This document shows, in pieces, positions 43,779-53,892 of a DNA stretch of 64,000 nucleotides (the first letter of the stretch is position 1; each line of letters opens with the position of its first letter). Source of the stretch: Cellulomonas sp. PhB150 (GTDB lineage Bacteria; Actinomycetota; Actinomycetes; Actinomycetales; Cellulomonadaceae); NCBI RefSeq assembly GCF_003755175.1, contig NZ_RKHX01000002.1:248001-312000 (forward strand). The letters run 5' to 3'. The translations under genes were made by a program, and so were the position numbers. The notes beneath the pieces are model-generated. The model was not told the origin of the DNA, made no database searches, and saw only the letters and a program-made list of their open reading frames with translations.

Positions 43779-44560
43779 GGCTCGTCGTGCTCGGCTGCGC
43801 CGGCTCCTACCCGAGCCCCACGTCCGCTGCCTCGGGCTACCTCGTGCAGGCCGACGACGCCGCCGGTCGCACCTGGTCGGTGCTGCTCGACCTCGGCAAC
43901 GGCGCGCTCGGCCCCCTGCAGAAGTACGGCGACCCGACCGCGCTCGACGCGATCGCGCTCAGCCACCTGCACTCCGACCACGTGGCCGACATGGTGGTCC
44001 TCAACGTCCTGCGCCGCTACCGGCCCGGTGGCCCGCTCGAGCCGGTCGACGTGTGGGGCCCGACCGGCACCGCGGAGCGGCTGACCCAGATCGCCGGCTC
44101 CGACCCCGCCACCGACGTCGGCGGCCAGTTCCGGTTCCACGAGTGGGACCCGGCCGCTCCCGTCGTCGTGGGCCCGCTGACCCTGACTCCCGTCGCCGTC
44201 GAGCACCCCGTTCCCGCGTTCGGGATCCGGGTGCAGGGGCCGTCCGACGAGGACCCGGACCGGACCGTGACCCTTGCCTACACGGGGGACACCGACGCCT
44301 GTGACGGGCTCGACGAGCTCGCGCGCGCCGACCTGCTGCTGTCCGAGGCCGCCTTCATCGAGGGGCGTGACGACGCGGTGCGGGGCGTGCACCTGACGGG
44401 CCGCCGCGCGGGGGAGGCCGCCACCGCCGGGGGCTCCGGGCGTCTGGTGCTCACCCACCTGCCCGCCTGGACGCCCGCCGAGATCGCGGTCGCCGAGGCG
44501 CGGGAGACGTACGCCGGGCCGATCGACGTCGCCGAGCCCGGTGCGACCTACGTGCTCTGA
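43775..44560 (+). CDS. MBL-fold metallo-hydrolase
   Basis: A 261-residue metallo-beta-lactamase-fold protein with the metal motif [12 protein letters not shown], a further His in EHPVPAFG, an Asp in [11 protein letters not shown] and a final LTHLPAW. It resembles RNase Z/cyclic phosphodiesterase-like proteins found next to murI and rph in actinobacteria. Position before RNase PH suggests RNA processing, not shown. The ATG at 43775 overlaps the murI stop. Confidence 0.9.
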   Translation: MRLVVLGCAGSYPSPTSAASGYLVQADDAAGRTWSVLLDLGNGALGPLQKYGDPTALDAIALSHLHSDHVADMVVLNVLRRYRPGGPLEPVDVWGPTGTAERLTQIAGSDPATDVGGQFRFHEWDPAAPVVVGPLTLTPVAVEHPVPAFGIRVQGPSDEDPDRTVTLAYTGDTDACDGLDELARADLLLSEAAFIEGRDDAVRGVHLTGRRAGEAATAGGSGRLVLTHLPAWTPAEIAVAEARETYAGPIDVAEPGATYVL

Positions 44561-44579
44561 GGCTGTCGGCGCGCTTCGT

Positions 44580-44585
44580 TAGGCT
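44580..44585 (+). promoter_or_regulatory. Probable leaderless -10 for rph
   Basis: TAGGCT ends 6 nt before ATG 44592. Confidence 0.5.
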
Positions 44586-44591
44586 CTGCGC

Positions 44592-45377
44592 ATGACTTCC
44601 CCCTCCACCACCTCCGTTCGCGCCGACGGCCGCGCCGCCGACGAGCTCCGCCCGATCACCATCACCCGCCGCTTCCTCAGCGCGGGCGAGGGCAGCGTGC
44701 TCGTCGAGTTCGGCAACACGAAGGTGCTGTGCGTCGCCTCGTTCACCGAGGGCGTGCCGCGCTGGCGCAAGGGCTCGGGCGAGGGCTGGGTCACCGCCGA
44801 GTACTCGATGCTCCCGCGCGCCACGGACAGCCGCTCGGACCGCGAGTCGGTCCGCGGCAAGGTCGGCGGTCGCACGCACGAGATCTCCCGCCTCATCGGC
44901 CGTTCGCTGCGCGCCATCATCGACGTGTCCGCGCTCGGTGAGAACACGATCGTGCTCGACTGCGACGTGCTGCAGGCCGACGGAGGCACCCGCACCGCCG
45001 CGATCACCGGCGCGTACGTCGCGCTCGCCGACGCCGTCGAGTGGGCGCAGGGCAAGCGCCTCATCAAGCCAGGCCGCACGGTGCTGACCGACTCGGTCGC
45101 CGCCGTCAGCGTCGGCATCATCGACGGCGTCCCGATGCTCGACCTGCCCTACGTCGAGGACGTCCGCGCGGAGACCGACATGAACGTCGTCGTCACCGGC
45201 TCGGGCACGTTCGTCGAGGTCCAGGGCACGGCAGAGCACGCACCCTTCGACCGCGCCGAGCTCGACGCCCTGCTCGACCTGGCCGTGGGCGGCACCGCCA
45301 CGCTGTCCGCGCTGCAGCAGGCCGCCCTCGCCGCGGCGCCTGGCGACGGGTCCGCCACCCGCGCGGTGACCGCGTGA
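44592..45377 (+). CDS. rph: Ribonuclease PH
   Basis: A 261-residue protein with [66 protein letters not shown] and [13 protein letters not shown]. It is a phosphorolytic 3'-5' exonuclease that trims tRNA 3' ends. The next gene starts within its stop (GTGA). Confidence 0.96.
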   Translation: MTSPSTTSVRADGRAADELRPITITRRFLSAGEGSVLVEFGNTKVLCVASFTEGVPRWRKGSGEGWVTAEYSMLPRATDSRSDRESVRGKVGGRTHEISRLIGRSLRAIIDVSALGENTIVLDCDVLQADGGTRTAAITGAYVALADAVEWAQGKRLIKPGRTVLTDSVAAVSVGIIDGVPMLDLPYVEDVRAETDMNVVVTGSGTFVEVQGTAEHAPFDRAELDALLDLAVGGTATLSALQQAALAAAPGDGSATRAVTA

Positions 45378-45980
45378 GCCCTCGTCTGGTGCTCGCCACG
45401 CACAACGCGCACAAGGTCGGTGAGCTGCGCGCGATCCTCGCGCCGGTGCTTCCCGAGCTCGCGGGCGACGACGTGGTGGGCGCGCGGGACGTCGGCGCGC
45501 CCGAGCCCGTCGAGGACGGCGTGACGTTCGAGGCGAACGCGCTGATCAAGGCGCGCGCGCTGGCGGCGTTCACCGGGCTGCCCGCGGTCGCGGACGACTC
45601 CGGCCTCGCGGTCGACGTGCTGGGCGGGGCGCCGGGGATCTTCTCTGCGCGCTGGGCCGGCCGGCACGGCGACGACGCGGCGAACCTCGCGCTGCTGCTG
45701 GCGCAGGTCGCGGACATCGCCCCCGAGCACCGGGGCGCCCGGTTCGTGTGCGCGGCCGCCCTGGTGACGCCCGACGGCTTCGAGCACGTCGAGTCGGGTG
45801 CTCTCGTCGGCACGCTGACGTACGAGCCCCGGGGTGCGGGCGGCTTCGGCTACGACCCCGCGCTCGTCCCGCTGGGCGAGTCCCGCACGTGCGCGGAGCT
45901 CAGCCCCGACGAGAAGAACGCGATCAGTCACCGCGGGCAGGCCTTCCGGGCGCTCGCGCCCGTGATCGCCCGCGTGCTGC

Positions 45981-45988
<8 letters not shown>
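45374..45988 (+). CDS. rdgB: Non-canonical purine NTP pyrophosphatase (RdgB/HAM1)
   Basis: A 204-residue protein with the [10 protein letters not shown] nucleotide-binding motif, [31 protein letters not shown] and [10 protein letters not shown]. It removes ITP, dITP and XTP from the nucleotide pool. It is coupled to rph through a 4-nt overlap and overlaps the next gene by 8 nt. Confidence 0.95.
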
Positions 45989-47657
<1,669 letters not shown>

Positions 47658-47663
<6 letters not shown>

Positions 47664-48206
47664 CCGCCCGACGTGCGCCATCGCCTGGCGCAGCAGCACG
47701 CCCTGCCCTCCGTTCATCTCCACCTGGACCTGCTCGGCGCACGCCTCCTCCGGCGTGAGCCAGGCGAGGTCGATCGCGTCGTGCTGGGGCAGGCAGTCGC
47801 CCAGCACCGGGACGACGTAGGCGAGCGACACGGCGTGCTGGCGGGGGTCGTGATACGCCGTGACGCCGGGGGTCGGGAAGTACTCGGCGACCGTGAACGG
47901 CTGCGGCGAGGCGGGGATCTGCGGCAGGGCGACCGGGCCAAGGTCCTTCTCGATGTGCCGCACGAGGGCGTCCCGCACGCGCTCGTGGTACATCACGCGG
48001 CCCGAGATCAGCGCACGGGACATCACGCCCTCGCGGGTCACGCGCAGCAGCAGGCCGACGGCGATCACGTCGCCGGAGTCGTCGACGCGCACGGGGATGG
48101 CATCGACGTAGACGATGGGCATCGAGCGCCGCACCTGGGCGATGTCGTCGCTGCTCAGCCACCCGTCGGGTCGCTCGGGCACGGGGAACTCGGCGGAAGC
48201 GGTCAC
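47658..48206 (-). CDS. NUDIX-fold protein (DUF4916)
   Basis: A 182-residue protein matching DUF4916/NUDIX: PDGWLSSDDIAQVRRSMPIVYVDAIPVR, VGLLLRVTREGVMSRALISGRV and a VAEYFPTPG segment. The classical Nudix box is degenerate, so hydrolase activity is uncertain. It starts at GTG 48206, with TAGAAA 6 nt upstream. Found across actinobacteria. Confidence 0.85.
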
Positions 48207-48212
48207 CGCTCG

Positions 48213-48218
48213 TTTCTA
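48213..48218 (-). promoter_or_regulatory. Probable leaderless -10 for the NUDIX-like gene
   Basis: TAGAAA on the minus strand ends 6 nt before GTG 48206. Its last base departs from TANNNT. Confidence 0.35.
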
Positions 48219-48359
48219 CCCCGAGCGCGCGCGAGGCGCCTCCAGGCGCGCAGAGGGTGGGCGAAAGATCGCGTTCACCGTGCGAGACGGTGCCGGCCTG
48301 GGAATAGTCGAGGGTGTCCAGGCGCTGAGGTGGCCGGACAACCGACACCGGGAGGAACC

Positions 48360-48725
48360 ATGCCCACCACCACGCTGACCGCCGAGACCATCGGCCAGAC
48401 GCTGCAGGACAACGAGATCGTGCTGATCGACTTCTGGGCCGAGTGGTGTGGCCCGTGCAAGCGCTTCGGTCCCGTCTTCGAGGCCTCGGCCGACGAGAAC
48501 TCCGACATCGTGCACGCGAAGGTCGACACCGAGGCCGAGCAGGCGCTCGCCCAGGAGCTGCAGATCTTCTCGATCCCCACGCTGATGGCCTTCCGCGACG
48601 GGATCCTGGTCTTCAACCAGGCCGGCGCGCTGCCCGCCCCCGCGCTCGCGCAGGTGGTGGAGGCCGTCAAGGGTCTCGACATGGACGACGTGCGCGCGCA
48701 GATCGCCGCCGGCGCCAAGGAGTAG
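48360..48725 (+). CDS. Thioredoxin
   Basis: A 121-residue cytoplasmic thioredoxin. The active site is FWAEWCGPCKRF (Cys30, Cys33), and the cis-proline is in FSIPTLMAF. It reduces protein disulfides and may be the electron donor of the peroxiredoxin at 49717. GGGAGGAACC precedes ATG 48360. A strong terminator follows. Confidence 0.95.
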   Translation: MPTTTLTAETIGQTLQDNEIVLIDFWAEWCGPCKRFGPVFEASADENSDIVHAKVDTEAEQALAQELQIFSIPTLMAFRDGILVFNQAGALPAPALAQVVEAVKGLDMDDVRAQIAAGAKE

Positions 48726-48733
48726 TTGCTCGC

Positions 48734-48769
48734 GAAGGCGGCGTCCCCCCGAGTGGGGACGCCGCCTTC
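48734..48769 (+). terminator. Rho-independent-like terminator after thioredoxin
   Basis: A perfect 15-bp stem (48734-48748 with 48755-48769) and a 6-nt loop, 8 nt after the stop, with no U tract. Confidence 0.85.
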
Positions 48770-48790
48770 GTCGTACCAGCGCCCGTGCGC

Positions 48791-48806
48791 ATACCGGTAC
48801 AGGTAT
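48791..48806. promoter_or_regulatory. Probable autoregulatory operator of the toxin-antitoxin operon
   Basis: ATACC (48791-48795) and GGTAT (48802-48806) form an inverted repeat that overlaps the -10. It suits binding by the antitoxin's helix-turn-helix. Confidence 0.55.
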
Positions 48807-48809
48807 CAT
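48804..48809 (+). promoter_or_regulatory. Probable leaderless -10 for the antitoxin gene
   Basis: TATCAT ends 6 nt before ATG 48816. Confidence 0.55.
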
Positions 48810-48815
48810 CGGGCC

Positions 48816-49325
48816 ATGACCACCTCGACGTTGATCCGGGCCACCAGGGAGCGTGCCGGGCTGAGTCAGGCGCGGCTCGCGGCACTCGCCGGGACGTCGC
48901 AGCCCGCCGTCTCACGGTACGAGGCCGGCACCGCTTCGCCGTCGATGGCGACGCTGGAGCGACTCATGGCTGCCATGGGTGCACGGCTCGAGGTCCAGGT
49001 GGTCGATGCTGCGCGCACGCTGGATGCCCGGACGGAGCGCATGGTCAAGCTTCGGACCAGCCGCGCACAGATCTTGGCCGCGGCCCGCGCTCACGGCGCG
49101 AGCAACGTCCGCGTGTTCGGGTCCGTCGCACGAGGCGAGGACACGGCTGAGTCAGACGTCGACCTGCTCGTCGACATGGATGTGCGGTCTCGAGGGCTCT
49201 TCCCTCTGGATGACCTACGCCTCGAGCTCGAGGGGATCCTTGGCGAGCCGGTCGATCTCGTCGCCGAGCAGATCCTCGCCCCGCACGTCGCGGCGAATGC
49301 ACTGCGTGAGGCAGTCGCGCTATGA
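48816..49325 (+). CDS. HTH-fused MNT-type nucleotidyltransferase antitoxin
   Basis: A 169-residue fusion. Residues 5-60 are a Cro/CI-type helix-turn-helix (RERAGLSQARLAALAGTSQPAVSRYEAG). Residues 75-165 are a minimal nucleotidyltransferase with GSVARGEDTAESDVDLLVD, including the GS (near residue 102) and the two catalytic Asp. In known HepT/MNT pairs the MNT enzyme adds AMP to the toxin tyrosine to silence it. The HTH adds DNA binding and autoregulation. Its stop overlaps the toxin start. Confidence 0.88.
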   Translation: MTTSTLIRATRERAGLSQARLAALAGTSQPAVSRYEAGTASPSMATLERLMAAMGARLEVQVVDAARTLDARTERMVKLRTSRAQILAAARAHGASNVRVFGSVARGEDTAESDVDLLVDMDVRSRGLFPLDDLRLELEGILGEPVDLVAEQILAPHVAANALREAVAL

Positions 49326-49591
49326 CGAGGAGCGACGCCGACCGGGCGCGCGACGTCGTGGAAGCGATCGACGCCATCACCTACCGGATCATCACGATCG
49401 GAGAGGCAGCCAAGGCGCTGTCCAGCGAGGCTCGGGCCGGTAGCGACGTGTCGTGGAGTGACATCGCTCGGATGCGCGACCTGCTCACCCACCACTACCA
49501 CCGTCGCGACGTCGCCGTCGTGCGTGCGACCGTCGATGGGCACCTCGACGCTCTGCGTCGAGCGTGCGTCGTGATCGAGGCCGATCGCTGA
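49322..49591 (+). CDS. HepT-like HEPN toxin (RNase)
   Basis: An 89-residue helical HEPN protein. The catalytic RX4HXY motif is intact as RDLLTHHY (Arg52, His57, Tyr59). HepT toxins cut RNA, and Tyr59 is the expected site of AMP addition by the MNT partner. The ATG at 49322 overlaps the antitoxin stop. It ends 5 nt before a convergent tRNA-Leu gene. Confidence 0.88.
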   Translation: MTRSDADRARDVVEAIDAITYRIITIGEAAKALSSEARAGSDVSWSDIARMRDLLTHHYHRRDVAVVRATVDGHLDALRRACVVIEADR

Positions 49592-49596
49592 AACCA

Positions 49597-49682
49597 TGGT
49601 GCGGGAGACGGGATTTGAACCCGCACGCCCTCTCGGGCACCAGGACCTAAACCTGGCGTGGCTGCCGTTTCACCACTCCCGC
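49597..49682 (-). tRNA. tRNA-Leu (anticodon TAG)
   Basis: The acceptor stem GCGGGAG/CTCCCGC is perfect. The anticodon stem CCAGG/CCTGG encloses TTTAGGT, giving UAG for the codon CUA. A long variable arm (GTGCCCGAGAGGGCG region) and GGTTCAAATCC T-arm are present. CCA is encoded. Confidence 0.95.
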
Positions 49683-49716
49683 GTGCGGCCGAGTCTCCCA
49701 GAGACCAGGCCGACCG

Positions 49717-50184
49717 TCAGGCGACGCCCAGGTCTCGCCGCAGCTTGGCGACGTGGCCGGTGGCGCGCACGTTGTACTGGGCGACCTCGACGTGCCCGTC
49801 GGCGCCGACGACGACCGTCGAGCGGATCACGCCGGTGACGGTCTTGCCGTAGAGCTTCTTCTCGCCCCACGCGCCCCAGGCCTCGAGCACCTCACGCGTC
49901 GGGTCGGACGCCAGGGGGAACGTGAGCTGCTCGGCCTCGACGAACTTCGCCAGCTTGGCGACCTCGTCGGGCGAGATCCCCACGACCGCGAAGCCGGCTG
50001 CGGCGAGCGCGGAGAGGGAGTCACGGAAGTCGCATGCCTCCTTGGTGCACCCCGGGGTCATCGCGGCCGGGTAGAAGTAGACGATGACGCGCTGCCCGCG
50101 CAGGTCCGCGAGGTGCACCTGGCTGCCGTCGGCGGTGGCCAGCGTGAAGTCGGGGGCGAGGTCGCCGGGGGCAAGACGAGGCAC
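49717..50184 (-). CDS. bcp: Thioredoxin-dependent thiol peroxidase (BCP/PrxQ)
   Basis: A 155-residue peroxiredoxin. The active site TPGCTKEACDFRD has peroxidatic Cys46 and resolving Cys51 five residues later, the atypical 2-Cys BCP arrangement. It reduces hydrogen and organic peroxides with thioredoxin. AGGAGG lies 6 nt before GTG 50184. It is divergent from a GroES-like gene. Confidence 0.94.
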   Translation of the reverse strand: MPRLAPGDLAPDFTLATADGSQVHLADLRGQRVIVYFYPAAMTPGCTKEACDFRDSLSALAAAGFAVVGISPDEVAKLAKFVEAEQLTFPLASDPTREVLEAWGAWGEKKLYGKTVTGVIRSTVVVGADGHVEVAQYNVRATGHVAKLRRDLGVA

Positions 50185-50231
50185 GGATCCTCCTGAGATC
50201 GAGTGCGCCCAGCCTACGGTCAGCGCGCGGG

Positions 50232-50237
50232 TACGGT
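50232..50237 (+). promoter_or_regulatory. Probable leaderless -10 for the GroES-like gene
   Basis: TACGGT ends 7 nt before GTG 50245. Confidence 0.45.
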
Positions 50238-50244
50238 CGGATCT

Positions 50245-50583
50245 GTGAGTACCTCCACGCCCGAGCCCGGCGCCCTGCCCATCCGGATGCTCAACGACCG
50301 TCTCCTCGTCTCGCTCGACGCTGCGGCGGGGGAGCGGCGCTCGTCGGCCGGGATCGTCATCCCCGCGACGGCGGCCGTCGGCAAGCGGCTCGCGTGGGCC
50401 GACGTCGTCGCCACCGGGCAGCACGTGCGGCAGGTCGAGGTGGGTGACCGGGTGCTGTTCGACCCCGAGGAGCGCGCCGAGGTGGAGCTCGAGGGCGCGA
50501 CGTACCTGCTCCTGCGGGAGAAGGACGTGCACGCTGTGGCCGCTCCGGGCAGTGCCGGCGCGGGCACCGGGCTGTACCTGTGA
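50245..50583 (+). CDS. GroES-fold (Cpn10-like) protein
   Basis: A 112-residue protein. The Cpn10 fold is visible in IRMLNDRLLVSLD, SSAGIVIPATA, WADVVATGQHV, VGDRVLFDPEE and YLLLREKDVHAV. It lacks the canonical mobile-loop sequence of GroES, and no groEL is near, so it is a divergent stand-alone GroES-like protein rather than the main co-chaperonin. Such copies are common in actinobacteria. Confidence 0.85.
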   Translation: MSTSTPEPGALPIRMLNDRLLVSLDAAAGERRSSAGIVIPATAAVGKRLAWADVVATGQHVRQVEVGDRVLFDPEERAEVELEGATYLLLREKDVHAVAAPGSAGAGTGLYL

Positions 50584-50622
50584 GGCCGCGTTCGTGACGC
50601 TCGTCACGAGGCGGGATCTCGA

Positions 50623-50653
50623 TTGGCAACCTGGGCCAGAAGGCTGCTAACGT
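50623..50653 (+). promoter_or_regulatory. Probable promoter of tRNA-Lys
   Basis: TTGGCA (50623-50628) and TAACGT (50648-50653) are 19 bp apart; GCTAAC two bases earlier gives 17 bp. The tRNA starts 11 nt later. Confidence 0.5.
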
Positions 50654-50663
50654 TCTGCACCGC

Positions 50664-50739
<76 letters not shown>

Positions 50740-50740
50740 T

Positions 50741-50781
50741 CGAAGGCCCTTCACCAGCGGAAACGCGGGTGGGGGCCTTCG
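50741..50781 (+). terminator. Terminator after tRNA-Lys
   Basis: CGAAGGCCC (50741-50749) pairs with GGGCCTTCG (50773-50781); CACC/GGTG inside the loop can extend the structure. Confidence 0.7.
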
Positions 50782-50813
50782 TCGTTTGCCCGCGCTCGGC
50801 AGCGCTCGCGCGC

Positions 50814-50819
50814 TAGGGT
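50814..50819 (+). promoter_or_regulatory. Probable leaderless -10 for propeller protein 1
   Basis: TAGGGT ends 6 nt before ATG 50826. Confidence 0.5.
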
Positions 50820-50825
50820 CCCCGC

Positions 50826-52346
50826 ATGGCGCGCGGGGGCGAGATGCAGACGGTCGAGCTCGACGACGTCCCCGAGGTCGCCATCGCGGAGGTCGACGAC
50901 CGGCCGAGGCGCGTCCGGTGGCGTCGCCCGCTGGTCGTCGTGGGCGTCCTCGCGCTCGTCGGCGGTGCGCTCGCCGGGGGGCAGTGGGTCGTCGATGCGC
51001 GCGAGCGGTCGGCGATCGCCGCCCTGGAGGGCATCCCCGGGGTGATCGCGCCGATCGGCGGAGACGTCGAGGTGATCGGGACCGTCTCTCGGGCCGAGCT
51101 CGGTGACCAGTTCGGCGGCAGCGGTGAGGTGACTAACGGCGAGGACGGGTCGCAGGTCTATCACTGGTACGACGGCGAGACCGGGGCGACCCTGTGGTCC
51201 GCACCTCTCCTGGGTCCGACCCCGACGCTCGGGTACGACGAGGGGAGCGAGCAGGAGATCCACATCGCCACCTACTGCCAGCTGGGCGATCACGAGGACG
51301 AGTCGGACGACACGAGTCCCGCGGGCCGGGTCGTCTGCCTCGTCAGCGACGGCGGCGACAAGATCGGTGAGGACTTCATGGGGACGTCGCTCCCGGTGAC
51401 GACGACGCGGCTCGTCGTCCTCGACACCGCCGACGGCTCGGTCGTGGCCGACCGGTCGATCGACGCGGCCCGGACCCTCACCCTGGTTCCCGGGCTCGCG
51501 GTCGTAGCGGGCCTGCGGGACGGCGCCCCGGTCGTGACCGCGTACGACCTGGAGACCGGTGCCGAGGCGTGGCGCGACGAGCTCCCCGCCAGCACGGTGG
51601 CGAGCGAGGACGTGGCGATGGGATGGAGCGACGCCTTCGTCTCGTCGGCCGGCCGGCGGATCGTCCTCCAGTCACCGGTCAACCGCCTCACCGTGCTCTC
51701 GAGCGTCGGGAAGGTCCTGCGAGACGTCGACCTCCCGACCGACCGGAGCATCGACGGCTGGTGGGTCGTCGGGGGCACCGATCGCCTGATCTACTCGATC
51801 GCCGACGGTGGTGGCGGGAGCACGCCGATGCTCGTGATCGACGACGACGACCCGACCAAGGATCGCGCGCTCGTCGGGACGCAGGTGTACGTCCCGATCG
51901 ACGACGGCAGCCTGCCCGGGCTCGTCCTGACGGGCGGGGGCAGGCTCCGAGCGTGGGACGCGGCCACGGGTACGGCGTCGTGGTCGTCGGACGACGGCCT
52001 GGCCAGCAGCATCGACCAGGCGATGATCCTGCGCGGCGACGTGATCGTGACGTCGTCCAACATCCTCGCCGCCTTCGACGGCACGACCGGCGAGAAGTTG
52101 TGGACCCGCACGCTCGCCGCGGGAGCGGTCGTGACGAACATGTTCACCGACGGCCGGAACCTCTTCCTCGAGATGGACAAGGGCGACGGCGAAGACGTGC
52201 CGCTCGTCACCGCCTACGACCGCACGAGCGGCGAGGAGGCGTTCTCGATGGCCTACCCGGCAGGGATCGACCAGGTCTTCCCCGGTGCCCACGGCCGGCT
52301 CATCGGGCACGAGTCCGCGGGGGACCGGTACGTCGAGCTCGGCTGA
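50826..52346 (+). CDS. Membrane-anchored PQQ-like beta-propeller protein 1
   Basis: A 506-residue protein with a short acidic cytoplasmic tail (MQTVELDDVPEV), a basic stop (RPRRVRWRR), one transmembrane segment (about residues 37-58) and a long extracellular domain. Blade motifs such as TGATLWSAPLLGPTP, TGAEAWRDELP, TGTASWSSDDG and TGEKLWTRTL mark PQQ-like quinoprotein-fold repeats. No PQQ or catalytic motif is seen. It is the first of three tandem paralogues. Function unknown; BamB-like scaffolding or ligand sensing is possible. Confidence 0.85.
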   Translation: MARGGEMQTVELDDVPEVAIAEVDDRPRRVRWRRPLVVVGVLALVGGALAGGQWVVDARERSAIAALEGIPGVIAPIGGDVEVIGTVSRAELGDQFGGSGEVTNGEDGSQVYHWYDGETGATLWSAPLLGPTPTLGYDEGSEQEIHIATYCQLGDHEDESDDTSPAGRVVCLVSDGGDKIGEDFMGTSLPVTTTRLVVLDTADGSVVADRSIDAARTLTLVPGLAVVAGLRDGAPVVTAYDLETGAEAWRDELPASTVASEDVAMGWSDAFVSSAGRRIVLQSPVNRLTVLSSVGKVLRDVDLPTDRSIDGWWVVGGTDRLIYSIADGGGGSTPMLVIDDDDPTKDRALVGTQVYVPIDDGSLPGLVLTGGGRLRAWDAATGTASWSSDDGLASSIDQAMILRGDVIVTSSNILAAFDGTTGEKLWTRTLAAGAVVTNMFTDGRNLFLEMDKGDGEDVPLVTAYDRTSGEEAFSMAYPAGIDQVFPGAHGRLIGHESAGDRYVELG

Positions 52347-52367
52347 ACCGGCTCAGCAGCGGGCGAC

Positions 52368-52373
52368 TAGAGT
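52368..52373 (+). promoter_or_regulatory. Probable leaderless -10 for propeller protein 2
   Basis: TAGAGT ends 6 nt before ATG 52380. Confidence 0.5.
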
Positions 52374-52379
52374 CCGAGA

Positions 52380-53852
52380 ATGGGGCACGGCGGTCGCATG
52401 CAGGAGGTCGAGATCCTCGACCTCCCGGGCGAGCCCGCCCCCGCGGACGAACTGCCTCCGCCCCGGCGCGGCCGGTGGGTGGCGCTGGGCGTGGTCGCCG
52501 CGGTCGCGGCCGTGCTGCTCGTCGGGCAGAGCGTCCTGGATGCCCGGGAGCGTGCCGCGATCGCGGCCCTCGCCGACGTGGACGGCGTCGTCGCGCCGGT
52601 CGACGAGAACCTGCAGGTCCTGCGGACCATCCCGAGCACAGCCGGGGCGGCGGTGTGGGGGACGGGTGGCTCGGTCATGCCTGGCGAGGACGGCAGCCTG
52701 TCGTACGACTGGCTCGACCCGGACACCGGCGCGACGTTGTGGACGACGCCGCTCCTGGGCCCGACGCCCGCGCTCGTCGACGTCGAGCACGTGTCGGGCC
52801 TGACGACCTGCGAGCCCGAGCTGGCCAGCCGCCAGACCGACGTGCGCGACGCGTCGCGCATCGTGTGCCTGGTCACCGACGGTGGCGTCGAGTACGGCGA
52901 CGAGGGCGCGCCCAAGCTGCTGGTGGCGAAGGCGACTCACCTCGTCGTCCTGGCCGCCGCGGACGGCTCGGTCCTGGGCGACTGGCCGATCGATCCTGCG
53001 GTGAGCATGGCGGTGCTGCCCGGCCTCGCCGTGGTCACGAGCACGACCGACGACGCGACGGACGTGACCGCCTACGACGTCGAGTCGGGCGAGCAGCGGT
53101 GGAGCACGACGCTCGACGACTCGCGACCCTCGACGCAGTGGGTGGGGGCGTGGATCGCACGCCTGGACGACCTGCTCGTCGTGCAGGTGCGCGAGTCGCG
53201 GCAGACGATCATGATGGCGGCCGACGGCAGCGTGCTGCGGGACCTGACGAGCGAGCAGGGATCCAGCTTCCAGGGCTGGGACATCGACGACACCACGGGC
53301 CGCCTGATGTTCTCGTCGCAGGCGTCCGACGGCACGTCGACGATGACCGTCGTGGCGGCGGACGGCGACCCGAGCAAGGACCGCGTGCTGCAGGGGCAGC
53401 AGGTCACGTTCGGTGTCGACGACGGCAGCGTGCCCGGCCTCGTCGTGACGACCGACGGGGCGGTGCGCGCGTGGGACGCGCGCTCGGGCAAGGCGCTGTG
53501 GTCCAGCGGCGTCGCGATGTTCGCCGACCAGGCGATGGTGCTGCGCGGCCGCGTGTTCATCGGCACGGGCGACAGCGTCTCCGCGCTCGACGCCCGCACC
53601 GGCGAGACGCTGTGGACCCAGAAGGGTGAGGCGGGGCGGTACCTGGTCGGCCTCTTCACCGACGGGACGCACGTCCTGGCGTCGCTCGCCGCGGGCGGCG
53701 AGCAGCCGTCCGTGCTCGTGGCGTACGTGCCCTCGACCGGGGAGCGGGCCTTCCAAGCGAGCCTCCCGCCGGGGATCGAGCAGGCGATGCCGTTCGACAA
53801 GCAGCTCGTCGGCTTCGACAGCGAGACCGGGGACTACGTGATCCTGGGCTGA
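52380..53852 (+). CDS. Membrane-anchored PQQ-like beta-propeller protein 2
   Basis: A 490-residue paralogue of the previous gene. It has MQEVEILDLPGEPAP as the acidic tail, a transmembrane helix at about 33-52, the shared VLDARERAAIAALADVDGV juxtamembrane segment, TGATLWTTPLLGPTPA and later blades (SGKALWSSG, TGETLWTQKG). The ending AFQASLPPGIEQAMPF parallels the other two proteins. It has its own -10 and starts 33 nt after gene 1. Confidence 0.85.
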   Translation: MGHGGRMQEVEILDLPGEPAPADELPPPRRGRWVALGVVAAVAAVLLVGQSVLDARERAAIAALADVDGVVAPVDENLQVLRTIPSTAGAAVWGTGGSVMPGEDGSLSYDWLDPDTGATLWTTPLLGPTPALVDVEHVSGLTTCEPELASRQTDVRDASRIVCLVTDGGVEYGDEGAPKLLVAKATHLVVLAAADGSVLGDWPIDPAVSMAVLPGLAVVTSTTDDATDVTAYDVESGEQRWSTTLDDSRPSTQWVGAWIARLDDLLVVQVRESRQTIMMAADGSVLRDLTSEQGSSFQGWDIDDTTGRLMFSSQASDGTSTMTVVAADGDPSKDRVLQGQQVTFGVDDGSVPGLVVTTDGAVRAWDARSGKALWSSGVAMFADQAMVLRGRVFIGTGDSVSALDARTGETLWTQKGEAGRYLVGLFTDGTHVLASLAAGGEQPSVLVAYVPSTGERAFQASLPPGIEQAMPFDKQLVGFDSETGDYVILG

Positions 53853-53880
53853 TCGGCCTTCTGTGCGAGTCCGCGCGCGT

Positions 53881-53886
53881 TACGGT
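53881..53886 (+). promoter_or_regulatory. Probable leaderless -10 for propeller protein 3
   Basis: TACGGT ends 6 nt before ATG 53893. Confidence 0.5.
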
Positions 53887-53892
53887 CCCGCC

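Noticed and set aside
50592..50609. Terminator after the GroES-like gene
   Set aside because: Only a 7-bp TCGTGAC/GTCACGA stem is present, too weak to call.
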